Shown here piece after piece: positions 1-6,019 of a DNA stretch of 22,353 nucleotides. A program made the translations under genes and the position numbers. The stretch covers positions 1-22,353 of the forward strand of contig JAFTEP010000268.1 of NCBI GenBank assembly GCA_017453605.1. The letters run 5' to 3'. The notes beneath the pieces were generated by a model. That model was not told where the DNA came from. It worked only from the letters and a program-made list of their open reading frames with translations, and made no database searches. Source of the stretch: Clostridia bacterium (lineage in GTDB: Bacteria > Bacillota > Clostridia > Oscillospirales > SIG627). Each line of letters begins with the position of its first letter. Within the stretch, counting starts at the first letter, position 1.

Positions 1-447
1 GGCTGGGGCAACTGGAAAGCCGCCGTCGCCTCCGTCACGGGGCTCGTCGCCAAGGAGAACATCGTCGGAACGATGGGTATTCTCTACGGCGACTGGGCGG
101 GCATCTCCGGGTCGTTCGCGACGAAGATCGCGGGATTCTCGTTTTTGGTATTCAACCTGCTCTGCGCTCCGTGCTTCGCTGCGATCGGCGCCATCAAGCG
201 CGAGATGAACAACAGGGGATGGACGTGGTTCGCGATCCTCTATGAGTGCGGCTTTGCGTACGCAATAGCGCTTATGATAAATCAGTTCGGCAATCTCTTC
301 ACCGGAAATCTCGCGTCGGGCGCGGGCGCCGTCGTGAACGTGATCGGTCTTGTCGCCGCCTTCGCGCTGCTCGGACTGATGGTATATATGCTGTTCTTCA
401 AGAAGTATAAGGAAGCGACAAAGCTCACAAAGAAAGTGAAGGTCTGA
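1..447 (+). CDS. feoB: Ferrous iron transport protein B, C-terminal part (cut by the window start)
   Basis: The reading frame is open from base 1 and gives 148 residues before the stop. It matches the C-terminal membrane part of FeoB, the GTP-driven Fe(II) importer of the cytoplasmic membrane. Visible signatures are the VAKENIVGTMGILYG stretch, the LCAPCFAAIGAIKREM segment with the membrane cysteines of the Gate domain, and the following WTWFAILYECGFAYAIAL helix. A last hydrophobic helix (VVNVIGLVAAFALLGLMVYML) ends in a lysine-rich tail, as expected for a cytoplasmic end. The G domain and first Gate repeat lie outside the window. A Met at base 73 is internal and is not a start. The next gene follows after 19 bp and encodes a protein known to accompany FeoB in Clostridia, so the two form one transcript. 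The family call is firm. Confidence 0.95.
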   Translation, partial: GWGNWKAAVASVTGLVAKENIVGTMGILYGDWAGISGSFATKIAGFSFLVFNLLCAPCFAAIGAIKREMNNRGWTWFAILYECGFAYAIALMINQFGNLFTGNLASGAGAVVNVIGLVAAFALLGLMVYMLFFKKYKEATKLTKKVKV

Positions 448-466
448 AAAAGGGGGCGGGAAACGG

Positions 467-643
467 ATGCTTGAATGGATCACTCAGAATTTCGCGACTC
501 TCATCGCTCTCGCGGCCGTGCTCGCCCTCGTCGCGCTCGCGGTGTTCAGTCTCGTGAAAGACAAAAAGCGCGCCTCCGGCGGCTGCACTGGAAACTGCGC
601 TTCATGCGGTTTGGGCTGCTCCTGCGGCAAAAAGAAAAAATGA
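467..643 (+). CDS. FeoB-associated Cys-rich membrane protein, 58 aa
   Basis: This small gene starts at ATG 467, 19 bp after feoB, with a purine-rich GGGGGCGGG stretch upstream as a possible ribosome site. The product begins MLEWITQNFATL, has one transmembrane helix (about residues 9-31), and ends in a cysteine cluster of the type GGCTGNCASCGLGCSC followed by lysines. This layout is characteristic of the FeoB-associated Cys-rich membrane protein family found behind feoB in Bacillota. Its exact role is not established; metal handing-over or stabilisation of the FeoB complex is assumed from context. Six cysteines lie in the last 20 residues, which would allow metal binding at the cytoplasmic face. 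Confidence 0.88.
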   Translation: MLEWITQNFATLIALAAVLALVALAVFSLVKDKKRASGGCTGNCASCGLGCSCGKKKK

Positions 644-679
644 TCTCTCGCTGAATTATGTGATCGCCTGAGAATAAAA

Positions 680-717
680 AAACTGTCCCGCCCCTTTTTC
701 GGGGGGCGGGACAGTTT
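680..717. terminator. Bidirectional terminator between feoB operon and radC
   Basis: Bases 680-694 pair perfectly with 703-717 (15 bp, GC-rich core CCCGCCCC), with a short loop. On the minus strand the hairpin is followed by a run of seven T, a classical terminator for radC. On the plus strand only TTTA follows, so it is weaker for the feoB transcript. It sits between convergent genes and probably serves both. Confidence 0.85.
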
Positions 718-753
718 AGCCTTTGGATCTTAAAAAAACGCACGGATGCTTTT

Positions 754-1470
754 TCAGTTCAGGCGCTGGCGGTGTTCGAGACCGCTGAATCCGGACGGAG
801 CGATTATGTAATGTTCTATGAGCCCCACTCTCAGATCGGCAAGGAATTTCTTGATCTGTGCGTGAGTGTCGAGGTCGTCGTTTGAAGGGATGTGGACGCC
901 GCCCGGATGATTGTGCGCCAGAACGACAAAATCCGCGGCGTAGACAGAAAGCGCGTCCGCGAGCTTTCTGTAGGCGAAGAAGGCGCCGTTGATGTTTCCC
1001 GAATGGAGAGTCATTTCGCCGAGACATTCCATTCTGTGGTCGAAGAACATCGCGTAGACCTGCTCGCGTTCGGAATCGGCGAGGATGTTTTTCAGATACG
1101 AGCCGATGCGTTCGAAATCGTATCTCCTGTCTATGGAAAGTCCGGGCTTTCTCGCCGCGCAGATCCCGGAGATCTGTCCGACGAGCCTGAGCAGGGTCGC
1201 GGCGTTGTCTCCGACGCCCTCGACGCGGGTCAGCTCCTCGAAAGGCGCTTCGAGCGCCCCGTTGAGAGAGCCGAATTTTGATATGAGTTTATGCGCGGTG
1301 GGGTTCGTGTCCCTCAGAGGGATCGCGAAGAACAGCAGAAGTTCAGGGATGTTGTGATCCTCGAAGGTCTCTATGCCGGTCATTCTGAAGCGGCGTTTGA
1401 GCCGTTCGCGGTGACCTTTGTGGATGTTTTCGTCTTCTTTTGAGGCGTTCCGGGATGGATTTTCGGCCAT
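754..1470 (-). CDS. radC: RadC-family JAMM/MPN protein
   Basis: The product is 238 residues from ATG 1470. It contains an N-terminal helix-hairpin-helix region (GVGDNAATLL) and a C-terminal MPN/JAB domain with the full JAMM zinc motif HNHPGGVHIPSNDD (H-x-H-x7-S-x2-D), so the putative metalloprotease site looks intact. Despite its name, RadC has no proven DNA-repair role; the family is conserved and often lies near mobile DNA or housekeeping genes. The start is set by a GGAGG at 1477-1481 with 6-bp spacing, and by a promoter at 1540-1568 whose start site lies downstream of the longer upstream in-frame Met at 1551. The 27 extra residues (SSQSSQSSQ-rich) would come from a short tandem repeat and are not believed. 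The gene converges with the feoB operon on the shared terminator. Confidence 0.9.
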   Translation of the reverse strand: MAENPSRNASKEDENIHKGHRERLKRRFRMTGIETFEDHNIPELLLFFAIPLRDTNPTAHKLISKFGSLNGALEAPFEELTRVEGVGDNAATLLRLVGQISGICAARKPGLSIDRRYDFERIGSYLKNILADSEREQVYAMFFDHRMECLGEMTLHSGNINGAFFAYRKLADALSVYAADFVVLAHNHPGGVHIPSNDDLDTHAQIKKFLADLRVGLIEHYIIAPSGFSGLEHRQRLN

Positions 1471-1490
1471 ATCCGACCTCCGTTCAGATC

Positions 1491-1517
1491 TTTGGGAGCT
1501 TTGGGAGCTTTGGGAGC
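1491..1517. repeat. Three tandem copies of a 9-bp unit in the radC leader
   Basis: The 9-mer TTTGGGAGC is repeated three times without change, followed by a partial TTT. It lies between the radC promoter and its ribosome site, so it is transcribed as the radC 5' leader. Its length is a multiple of three, but it is outside the chosen reading frame start. It is probably a slippage-prone microsatellite. Confidence 0.9.
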
Positions 1518-1539
1518 TTTCCCCATTCTCACCCACAGA

Positions 1540-1568
1540 ATTATAGCACACCTGTTAAAAAAATGCAA
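1540..1568 (-). promoter_or_regulatory. Sigma-A-type promoter of radC
   Basis: Read on the minus strand there is TTGCAT (1563-1568), a 17-bp spacer and a perfect TATAAT (1540-1545). Transcription would begin near 1533, leaving a leader of about 60 nt before the ATG at 1470. Confidence 0.8.
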
Positions 1569-1655
1569 TATTCTTTTCTCGTTCCCGCAGTCAAAAACGT
1601 TTTTTCGCGTTCCTTAAGGCGCGTCAACTGTTTATCAGGGGCCCGTTCAAGAGTC

Positions 1656-1684
1656 TTGTGATTATCCCGAAAATGTGATATACT
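1656..1684 (+). promoter_or_regulatory. Promoter of the GNAT-ACT gene
   Basis: TTGTGA (1656-1661), a 17-bp spacer and TATACT (1679-1684) stand about 36 bp before the ATG at 1721, divergent from the radC promoter. The rest of 1569-1655 shows no clear feature. Confidence 0.65.
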
Positions 1685-1720
1685 GTTTGGCGGAAGAAGA
1701 TCTTTTTAGGAGGCGTCCTG

Positions 1721-2623
1721 ATGATCCTGGAAACAAAACGCGTCAGACTTCGTCCGTGGGAGGAATCCGACGCCGAGGAGTGTTTCAAATACGCGTCCGA
1801 TCCGCGCGTCGGACCGGCGGCGGGCTGGCCCGTCCACACGAGCGTCGGGGATTCGCGCAATATTATAAAAACAACGCTCTCCGATCCCGAGACCTACGCG
1901 ATCGTGCTGAAGGAGACGGGGCTTGCGGTCGGGAGCATCGGGCTGCATCACCGAGACCTCGCGCCGGGAGAGGACGAGGCCGAACTCGGCTACTGGCTGG
2001 GCGTCCCGTATTGGGGCAGGGGCATCGTCCCCGAGGCGGCTCGGGAAGTCCTGAGACACGCGTTTGAAGATTTCGGACTTTCGCGAGTCTGGTGCGGCTA
2101 TTACGACGGGAACGAAAAATCAAGGCGCGTTCAGGAAAAACTCGGTTTCGTATATCAGTGGACTGCCGAGAACGTGCCGGTCCCGCTTCTCGGCGAAACG
2201 CGCAAAGGACACGTCAGCCTCATGACAAAAGAACGCTGGGAACAAATAAACGGAAAAATCAAGCTCGAAAAACTCGACGGAGAGTTTTGCGTCTCGAAGG
2301 TCGCATCCGAAAAGGATATAGATTTCGGCGCTGGGTTCTGTTTTGTCGGGAAGACCGACGAGGAACTCTCGCTCGTCTGCCCGACCGCGTCCGCGCCGAA
2401 AAACGCCCTGAAAAGAGAGGACGGCTGGCGGGCGTTCAGAGTAAAAGGCGTTCTCGATTTTTCTCTCGTAGGGATCCTGGCGAAGATCTCCGGCGTCCTC
2501 GCCGAAAACGGGATCGGGATCTTCGCGCTCTCGACTTATAACACCGATTATATCCTCGTGAGAAAAGAAAAATTCGACAGTGCGCTCAAAGCCCTTTCCG
2601 ACGCCGGGTACGAACCGGTCTGA
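1721..2623 (+). CDS. GNAT acetyltransferase fused to a C-terminal ACT domain
   Basis: The product has 300 residues. Residues 1-170 are a RimJ/RimL-type GNAT domain: the opening MILETKRVRLRPWEESDAEE, the substrate strand AELGYWLGVPYWGRGIVPEA, and the SRRVQEKLGFVYQ end are typical of this acetyl-CoA-dependent group. After a short linker (about 171-179) the sequence changes to KLEKLDGEFCVSKV and runs to the end as an ACT domain of the small clostridial type, with the conserved EDGWRAFRVKGVLDFS and ENGIGIFALSTYNTDY stretches. These ACT proteins, which resemble CASTOR-type amino-acid binders, are normally separate proteins of about 125 residues. The fusion suggests an acetyltransferase controlled by an amino acid or similar ligand; that is inference. 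AGGAGG at 1708-1713 supports the start. The acceptor substrate cannot be told. Confidence 0.88.
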   Translation: MILETKRVRLRPWEESDAEECFKYASDPRVGPAAGWPVHTSVGDSRNIIKTTLSDPETYAIVLKETGLAVGSIGLHHRDLAPGEDEAELGYWLGVPYWGRGIVPEAAREVLRHAFEDFGLSRVWCGYYDGNEKSRRVQEKLGFVYQWTAENVPVPLLGETRKGHVSLMTKERWEQINGKIKLEKLDGEFCVSKVASEKDIDFGAGFCFVGKTDEELSLVCPTASAPKNALKREDGWRAFRVKGVLDFSLVGILAKISGVLAENGIGIFALSTYNTDYILVRKEKFDSALKALSDAGYEPV

Positions 2624-2643
2624 GTTTCCCGCCTTTTTCGCTC

Positions 2644-2672
2644 TTGACAAGCGGGATGATTTTGGTTATACT
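2644..2672 (+). promoter_or_regulatory. Strong promoter of the SGNH hydrolase operon
   Basis: A consensus TTGACA (2644-2649), a 17-bp spacer and TATACT (2667-2672) predict a start near 2679, giving a leader of about 85 nt. The leader has no convincing riboswitch fold to my eye. The promoter probably drives all genes to 5902, since the gaps downstream are short and lack terminators. Confidence 0.8.
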
Positions 2673-2764
2673 TGAGACTGAAATAAAAGGGCTTTCCGGC
2701 GGCGTTTATTCAGCTGTTCCGCGGATGCCCTGAAAACGGCTGCACGACAAAAGGAGACTTTTCT

Positions 2765-3472
2765 ATGGAAACTTATCCCTGCCCGTCCCATTGGAACGGC
2801 AAGCTCTGGTACGCTTACGGCACCTCCATGACTATGGAAGGCTCCGGGCATTACGCGCGTTATCTGGCACATATTTCCGGCCTGAAGCTCGTCAACTGCG
2901 GAGAGGGCGGCAGAGGCGTCACCGAGAACATCGGCGGCTACTCGACCAGCGCCATGATAAGGCTTCGCGCGATGGATCCGGACGACGGCAAAAAAGACGC
3001 GGATCTTATTACTCTCGAAGTCGGACCCAACGACACCGGCGCTCCGCTCGGAACTATCTACGACCTCACGACCGACACGTTCTGCGGCTGTCTCAATATG
3101 ACGCTCCGCTGGCTGCAGGCGAACACTGACGCTCAGATCGTCCTTATGTCCATCACCGGGAGCCGCTACGATCACGCCGACCATTCGATAAAATTCACGC
3201 CTCAACGTCTCATCACGCCGTCATCCGGCGATCCCTACACCTGGTTTGATATGGTATGCGCCATCCGCGACGTCGCGGGGCTGAACAGCGTCCACTACAT
3301 CCCCGTCGCCGAGAGCTGCGGGCTCTCTATCGCGCGCATGGGCGAGGACAGCCGATACGTCCGCGATCAGATCCATCACACTCCCGCCGGAGGCTGGAAC
3401 GTCGCGCAGTTTATCTGGAGCCGCCTCAAGGACGTCCCGCTCTGGTACACCGACGCCCCGGAAGGGATCTGA
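2765..3472 (+). CDS. SGNH/GDSL-type hydrolase
   Basis: The 235-residue protein shows the spaced blocks of SGNH hydrolases: YGTSMTMEG around residue 18 with Ser21 as the likely nucleophile (GTS in place of GDS), the oxyanion glycine in GEGGRG (46-51), GPND with Asn89, and DQIH with Asp201 and His204 as the other catalytic residues. Such enzymes cleave esters or acyl groups from carbohydrates or lipids; the substrate cannot be deduced. There is no signal peptide, so it acts in the cytoplasm. It begins at ATG 2765 after AAAGGAGA. It heads a run with a methyltransferase and two acetyltransferases, so this group may add and remove small groups on one metabolite, but that is only a contextual guess. 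Confidence 0.82.
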   Translation: METYPCPSHWNGKLWYAYGTSMTMEGSGHYARYLAHISGLKLVNCGEGGRGVTENIGGYSTSAMIRLRAMDPDDGKKDADLITLEVGPNDTGAPLGTIYDLTTDTFCGCLNMTLRWLQANTDAQIVLMSITGSRYDHADHSIKFTPQRLITPSSGDPYTWFDMVCAIRDVAGLNSVHYIPVAESCGLSIARMGEDSRYVRDQIHHTPAGGWNVAQFIWSRLKDVPLWYTDAPEGI

Positions 3473-3481
3473 AAGTCTGCG

Positions 3482-4273
3482 ATGAACTTTATAGAAGAAT
3501 ACTATAACTCCCGCGACGAGGAAGCGAGGCTTCTGTCTCAGCACGGTCAGGTCGAATACCTGACCACGATGAAATATATCGAAGAATATCTTTCGTCCGT
3601 CCCGGATCCCGTGATCTGCGAGATCGGCGCGGGAACGGGCCGCTACAGTGTGACGCTCGCAAAGCGCGGATACCGCGTCACGGCGATTGAGCTCGTGAAG
3701 CACAATCTCGAGATCCTTTCTTCAAAGCTCGACGGCTCGGAGAAGATAGAAACCTTTTTGGCAAACGCGCTCGATCTTGATTTTCTCGCGGACTCAAAAT
3801 TCGATCTTACTCTCGTCCTCGGACCGCTCTATCATCTCTACACACGCCGCGACAAACTGAAGGCGCTGAAAAACGCGGTGAGGGTGACAAAGCCAGGCGG
3901 ATATATCTTTGTCGCGTACTGCATGAACGAGCCGACTGTCATCCAGTACGTCTTCATGAAGAACACGCTCCGCGAGATCGAGGAGGCTTCTCTTCTGACG
4001 CCCGACTGGCACTGCGTAAGCGAGCCGAAAGAAGTGTTCGAGCTCGTCCGGACGGAGGATATAGCTTCGCTCGATAAAGAACTTCCGGTCGAGAGGATAA
4101 AGCTCGTCGCCTCAGACGGAGCCGCCCACTATCTCAAAGAGTTTATCGACGGGATGGATCGCGAGACTTTCGCGAAATGGATGGACTTTCACTTTGCGAC
4201 CTGCGAAAGAAATGATCTTGTCGGCGCCTCCAACCACACTATCGACATCCTCAGGAAAAACTTCGCCGACTGA
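3482..4273 (+). CDS. Class I SAM-dependent methyltransferase
   Basis: The 263-residue product has a Rossmann-type SAM-binding fold. Motif I is VICEIGAGTGRYSVTLAKRGYRV (EIGAGTGRY at 47-55), the acidic end of strand 2 is TAIEL, and the later DLTLVLGPLYHLY is the motif IV region of small-molecule methyltransferases. The VTKPGGYIFVAYC segment (about 135-148) is the usual post-IV strand. The methyl acceptor is unknown. It follows the SGNH gene by 9 bp. The ATG at 3482 has only a weak purine stretch (GAAAG), which suggests translational coupling with the gene before it. Confidence 0.88.
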   Translation: MNFIEEYYNSRDEEARLLSQHGQVEYLTTMKYIEEYLSSVPDPVICEIGAGTGRYSVTLAKRGYRVTAIELVKHNLEILSSKLDGSEKIETFLANALDLDFLADSKFDLTLVLGPLYHLYTRRDKLKALKNAVRVTKPGGYIFVAYCMNEPTVIQYVFMKNTLREIEEASLLTPDWHCVSEPKEVFELVRTEDIASLDKELPVERIKLVASDGAAHYLKEFIDGMDRETFAKWMDFHFATCERNDLVGASNHTIDILRKNFAD

Positions 4274-4284
4274 AGGAGAAAATC

Positions 4285-4749
4285 TTGGGAGAATTTGAGA
4301 TCGTCCCCTTTGAAGAAAAACACGTCGGACTTGTTTTGGACTTCGAAAGAGAACTCAGGATCGAGGAGCCCGACACCTACTTCTGGGAGCCCAACGTTGA
4401 CTACGAAAAGGCGCTGAGAAAATCCTTTTCGGACCTTAGGTTCATAAACGCCATGTCGTTCATCGCCGTGAAGGATATGAGGGTGATCGGGAGGATCGAC
4501 GCTTCTCTTATCGCCAGCCGCTCCGATGCGGTCTGCGCCGCCGCCTATCTCGACTGGATCTGCGTCTTGAAAAGCAGGAGGCATAAAAAGGTCGCGCAGG
4601 AACTTCTTAAAACTCTCCGCGCCGAGCTGAAAAAGAGGGGAGTAACGCTTCTTATCGCGCTCATGGCGCAAAACAAAGAGGCTCAGGATTTCTACCGCTC
4701 CGTGGAGGGAGCCTCTATACACGACGAAGGCATCTGGATCGAAGTTTGA
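4285..4749 (+). CDS. GNAT family N-acetyltransferase, TTG start
   Basis: This 154-residue protein starts at TTG 4285, placed by AAGGAGA immediately after the stop of the methyltransferase gene; no ATG fits. It has the GNAT layout: strand YLDWICVLKSRRHKKVAQELL, where the usual (Q/R)xxGxG acetyl-CoA loop is reduced to RRHKKVA, then RGVTLLIALMAQNKEAQDFYRSV, which is the conserved end of the domain. The weakened loop lowers certainty that it is a typical acetyltransferase. The substrate is unknown. It lies 18 bp before a second GNAT gene and is clearly co-transcribed with it. Confidence 0.8.
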   Translation: MGEFEIVPFEEKHVGLVLDFERELRIEEPDTYFWEPNVDYEKALRKSFSDLRFINAMSFIAVKDMRVIGRIDASLIASRSDAVCAAAYLDWICVLKSRRHKKVAQELLKTLRAELKKRGVTLLIALMAQNKEAQDFYRSVEGASIHDEGIWIEV

Positions 4750-4767
4750 GAAATAAAGGAGAACAAT

Positions 4768-5262
4768 ATGATCCGTCTTGAAAAGATCGACGCAAAAAAC
4801 GTCTGGGACGTTATAGAGCTGAAGGTCTATAAAGCGCAGAAGGATTTCGTCGCTTCAAACGATCTCAGCCTCCTTCAGGCGTTCACCGCCGAGGGCACCG
4901 GCTGCTCGGCTTTCCCGTTCGCGATATACAACGGCAAAAAGCCCGTCGGCTTCGTTATGATCGGCTTCAACGAGGCGGCGCTGTATCAGTTCTACGACGA
5001 AAAGCCGCCCGAGGCTCTCAAAAACAACTACAGCCTCTGGAGGCTGATGATCGACAAGAGATATCAGAACCGTGGCTACGGCAGACAAGCGGTAAAACTC
5101 GCGCTCGATTTCGTCAGGACCTGGCCCTGCGGCAAAGCGCCTTACTGCGAGGTGTCCTACGAGCCGGAGAATCACGTCGCCGCCGGACTCTATCGCTCGT
5201 TCGGCTTCGTCGAGAACGGCGAGAAGGACGGCGAGGAGATCGTCGCGGTACTGAAGCTCTGA
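4768..5262 (+). CDS. GNAT family N-acetyltransferase, polyamine-acetylase-like
   Basis: This protein has 164 residues from ATG 4768, after AAAGGAGAA. The acetyl-CoA loop is intact: WRLMIDKRYQNRGYGRQAV carries Q100-x2-G103-x-G105. The following CEVSYEPENHVAAGLYRSFGFVENGE is the typical last part of the fold. Overall the pattern resembles diamine or spermine/spermidine acetyltransferases of Bacillota (BltD/PaiA-like). I infer this from the look of the LMIDKRYQNRGYG and YEPEN blocks only, so the substrate remains open. It is the fourth gene of the run from the promoter at 2644. Confidence 0.85.
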   Translation: MIRLEKIDAKNVWDVIELKVYKAQKDFVASNDLSLLQAFTAEGTGCSAFPFAIYNGKKPVGFVMIGFNEAALYQFYDEKPPEALKNNYSLWRLMIDKRYQNRGYGRQAVKLALDFVRTWPCGKAPYCEVSYEPENHVAAGLYRSFGFVENGEKDGEEIVAVLKL

Positions 5263-5305
5263 GGCCCCGGGGCGCGCGGACGACGGGTCATTTTGAGGAA
5301 AAACT

Positions 5306-5902
5306 TTGGAATTCAACGAGAAACTTCAGAAGCTCAGAACAAATAAGGGCTTGACCCAGGAAGAACTTTCAAAAAAGCTATTCGTTTCCCGGACCGCCGT
5401 CTCCAAATGGGAGTCGGGCAGGGGATATCCGGGCATAGATTCGCTGAAGGCGATCGCAAAATTCTTTGACGTGACTTTAGACGAGCTTATAGGCTCGGAG
5501 GAACTCGTTTTTGCCGCCGAGCAGGACGTTAAGCGCTCCGACAGAACTCTGAGAGCGCTCGTCTGCGGAGCGCTCGACGCGCTGGCGGCGCTGCTGTTCT
5601 TCCTCCCGGTGTTCGCCGACGGGGACGCCCTTTCGGTTTTTCTGACCGGTCTTTCTTACGTCAGCGGCTGGCTGAAAGCCGTGTTCATAGTCACCGTCGT
5701 CCTTACCTTTTTCAACGGTCTTTGCGGCGCGATCGTCAGCCGCTTCGACAGACCCGTCTGGACAAAGCACCGGATCGTCGCCGGTATGCTCCTGTCCGCT
5801 GCGGGGACCGCGGTGTTCATGCTGTCAAGACAGCCTTACGCGGGCTTCTTCTTCCTCTCTCTTCTTGTTATCAAGGGGTTTTTATTGCTGAACAGAAAAT
5901 GA
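5306..5902 (+). CDS. XRE-family regulator with a C-terminal membrane domain
   Basis: The 198-residue product has an N-terminal HTH_3 domain (about residues 5-62; LRTNKGLTQEELSKKLFVS then RTAVSKWESGRGYPG) and four hydrophobic segments in the rest of the protein (around residues 82-102, 110-140, 152-170 and 175-195). XRE regulators tethered to the membrane in this way are common in Clostridia and are thought to sense membrane or envelope signals. It starts at TTG 5306 after TGAGGAAAA. It closes the run of modification enzymes and may control either that run or the PAP2-GNAT gene downstream, in front of which a dyad is found. The target is inference. Confidence 0.85.
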   Translation: MEFNEKLQKLRTNKGLTQEELSKKLFVSRTAVSKWESGRGYPGIDSLKAIAKFFDVTLDELIGSEELVFAAEQDVKRSDRTLRALVCGALDALAALLFFLPVFADGDALSVFLTGLSYVSGWLKAVFIVTVVLTFFNGLCGAIVSRFDRPVWTKHRIVAGMLLSAAGTAVFMLSRQPYAGFFFLSLLVIKGFLLLNRK

Positions 5903-5936
5903 CACGCAAAGTGTCGGCGCCGTGAAAGAGCGTCTC

Positions 5937-5965
5937 TTGAAAGATCATCCCGCGCGATCCATAAT
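5937..5965 (+). promoter_or_regulatory. Promoter of the PAP2-GNAT gene
   Basis: TTGAAA (5937-5942), a 17-bp spacer and CATAAT (5960-5965) precede the ATG at 6020 by about 55 bp. It separates the next group of genes from the regulator gene before it. Confidence 0.6.
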
Positions 5966-6005
5966 GGACGCGCCTCGGGGAATTTTCTCCGGGAGTTGAT
6001 TTTGA

Positions 6006-6018
6006 AAGGATGATCCTT
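6006..6018. promoter_or_regulatory. 13-bp perfect dyad over the ribosome site
   Basis: AAGGAT-G-ATCCTT is a perfect inverted repeat that contains the AAAGGA ribosome site of the gene at 6020. It could be an operator or could affect ribosome access. One-base spacing makes a full RNA hairpin impossible, so DNA-level recognition is more likely. Confidence 0.4.
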
Positions 6019-6019
6019 C

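Noticed and set aside
716..1357. Overlapping frames on both strands across radC
   Set aside because: They are arginine-rich or low-complexity shadows of a high-G+C gene and show no family features.
1471..1551. Longer N-terminus of RadC
   Set aside because: The extra residues come from the 9-bp repeat and the start overlaps the -10 region; GGAGG fixes the start at 1470.
2679..2764. Riboswitch in the 85-nt leader of the SGNH operon
   Set aside because: I saw no conserved riboswitch core and no terminator/anti-terminator pair; it is also short for most classes.
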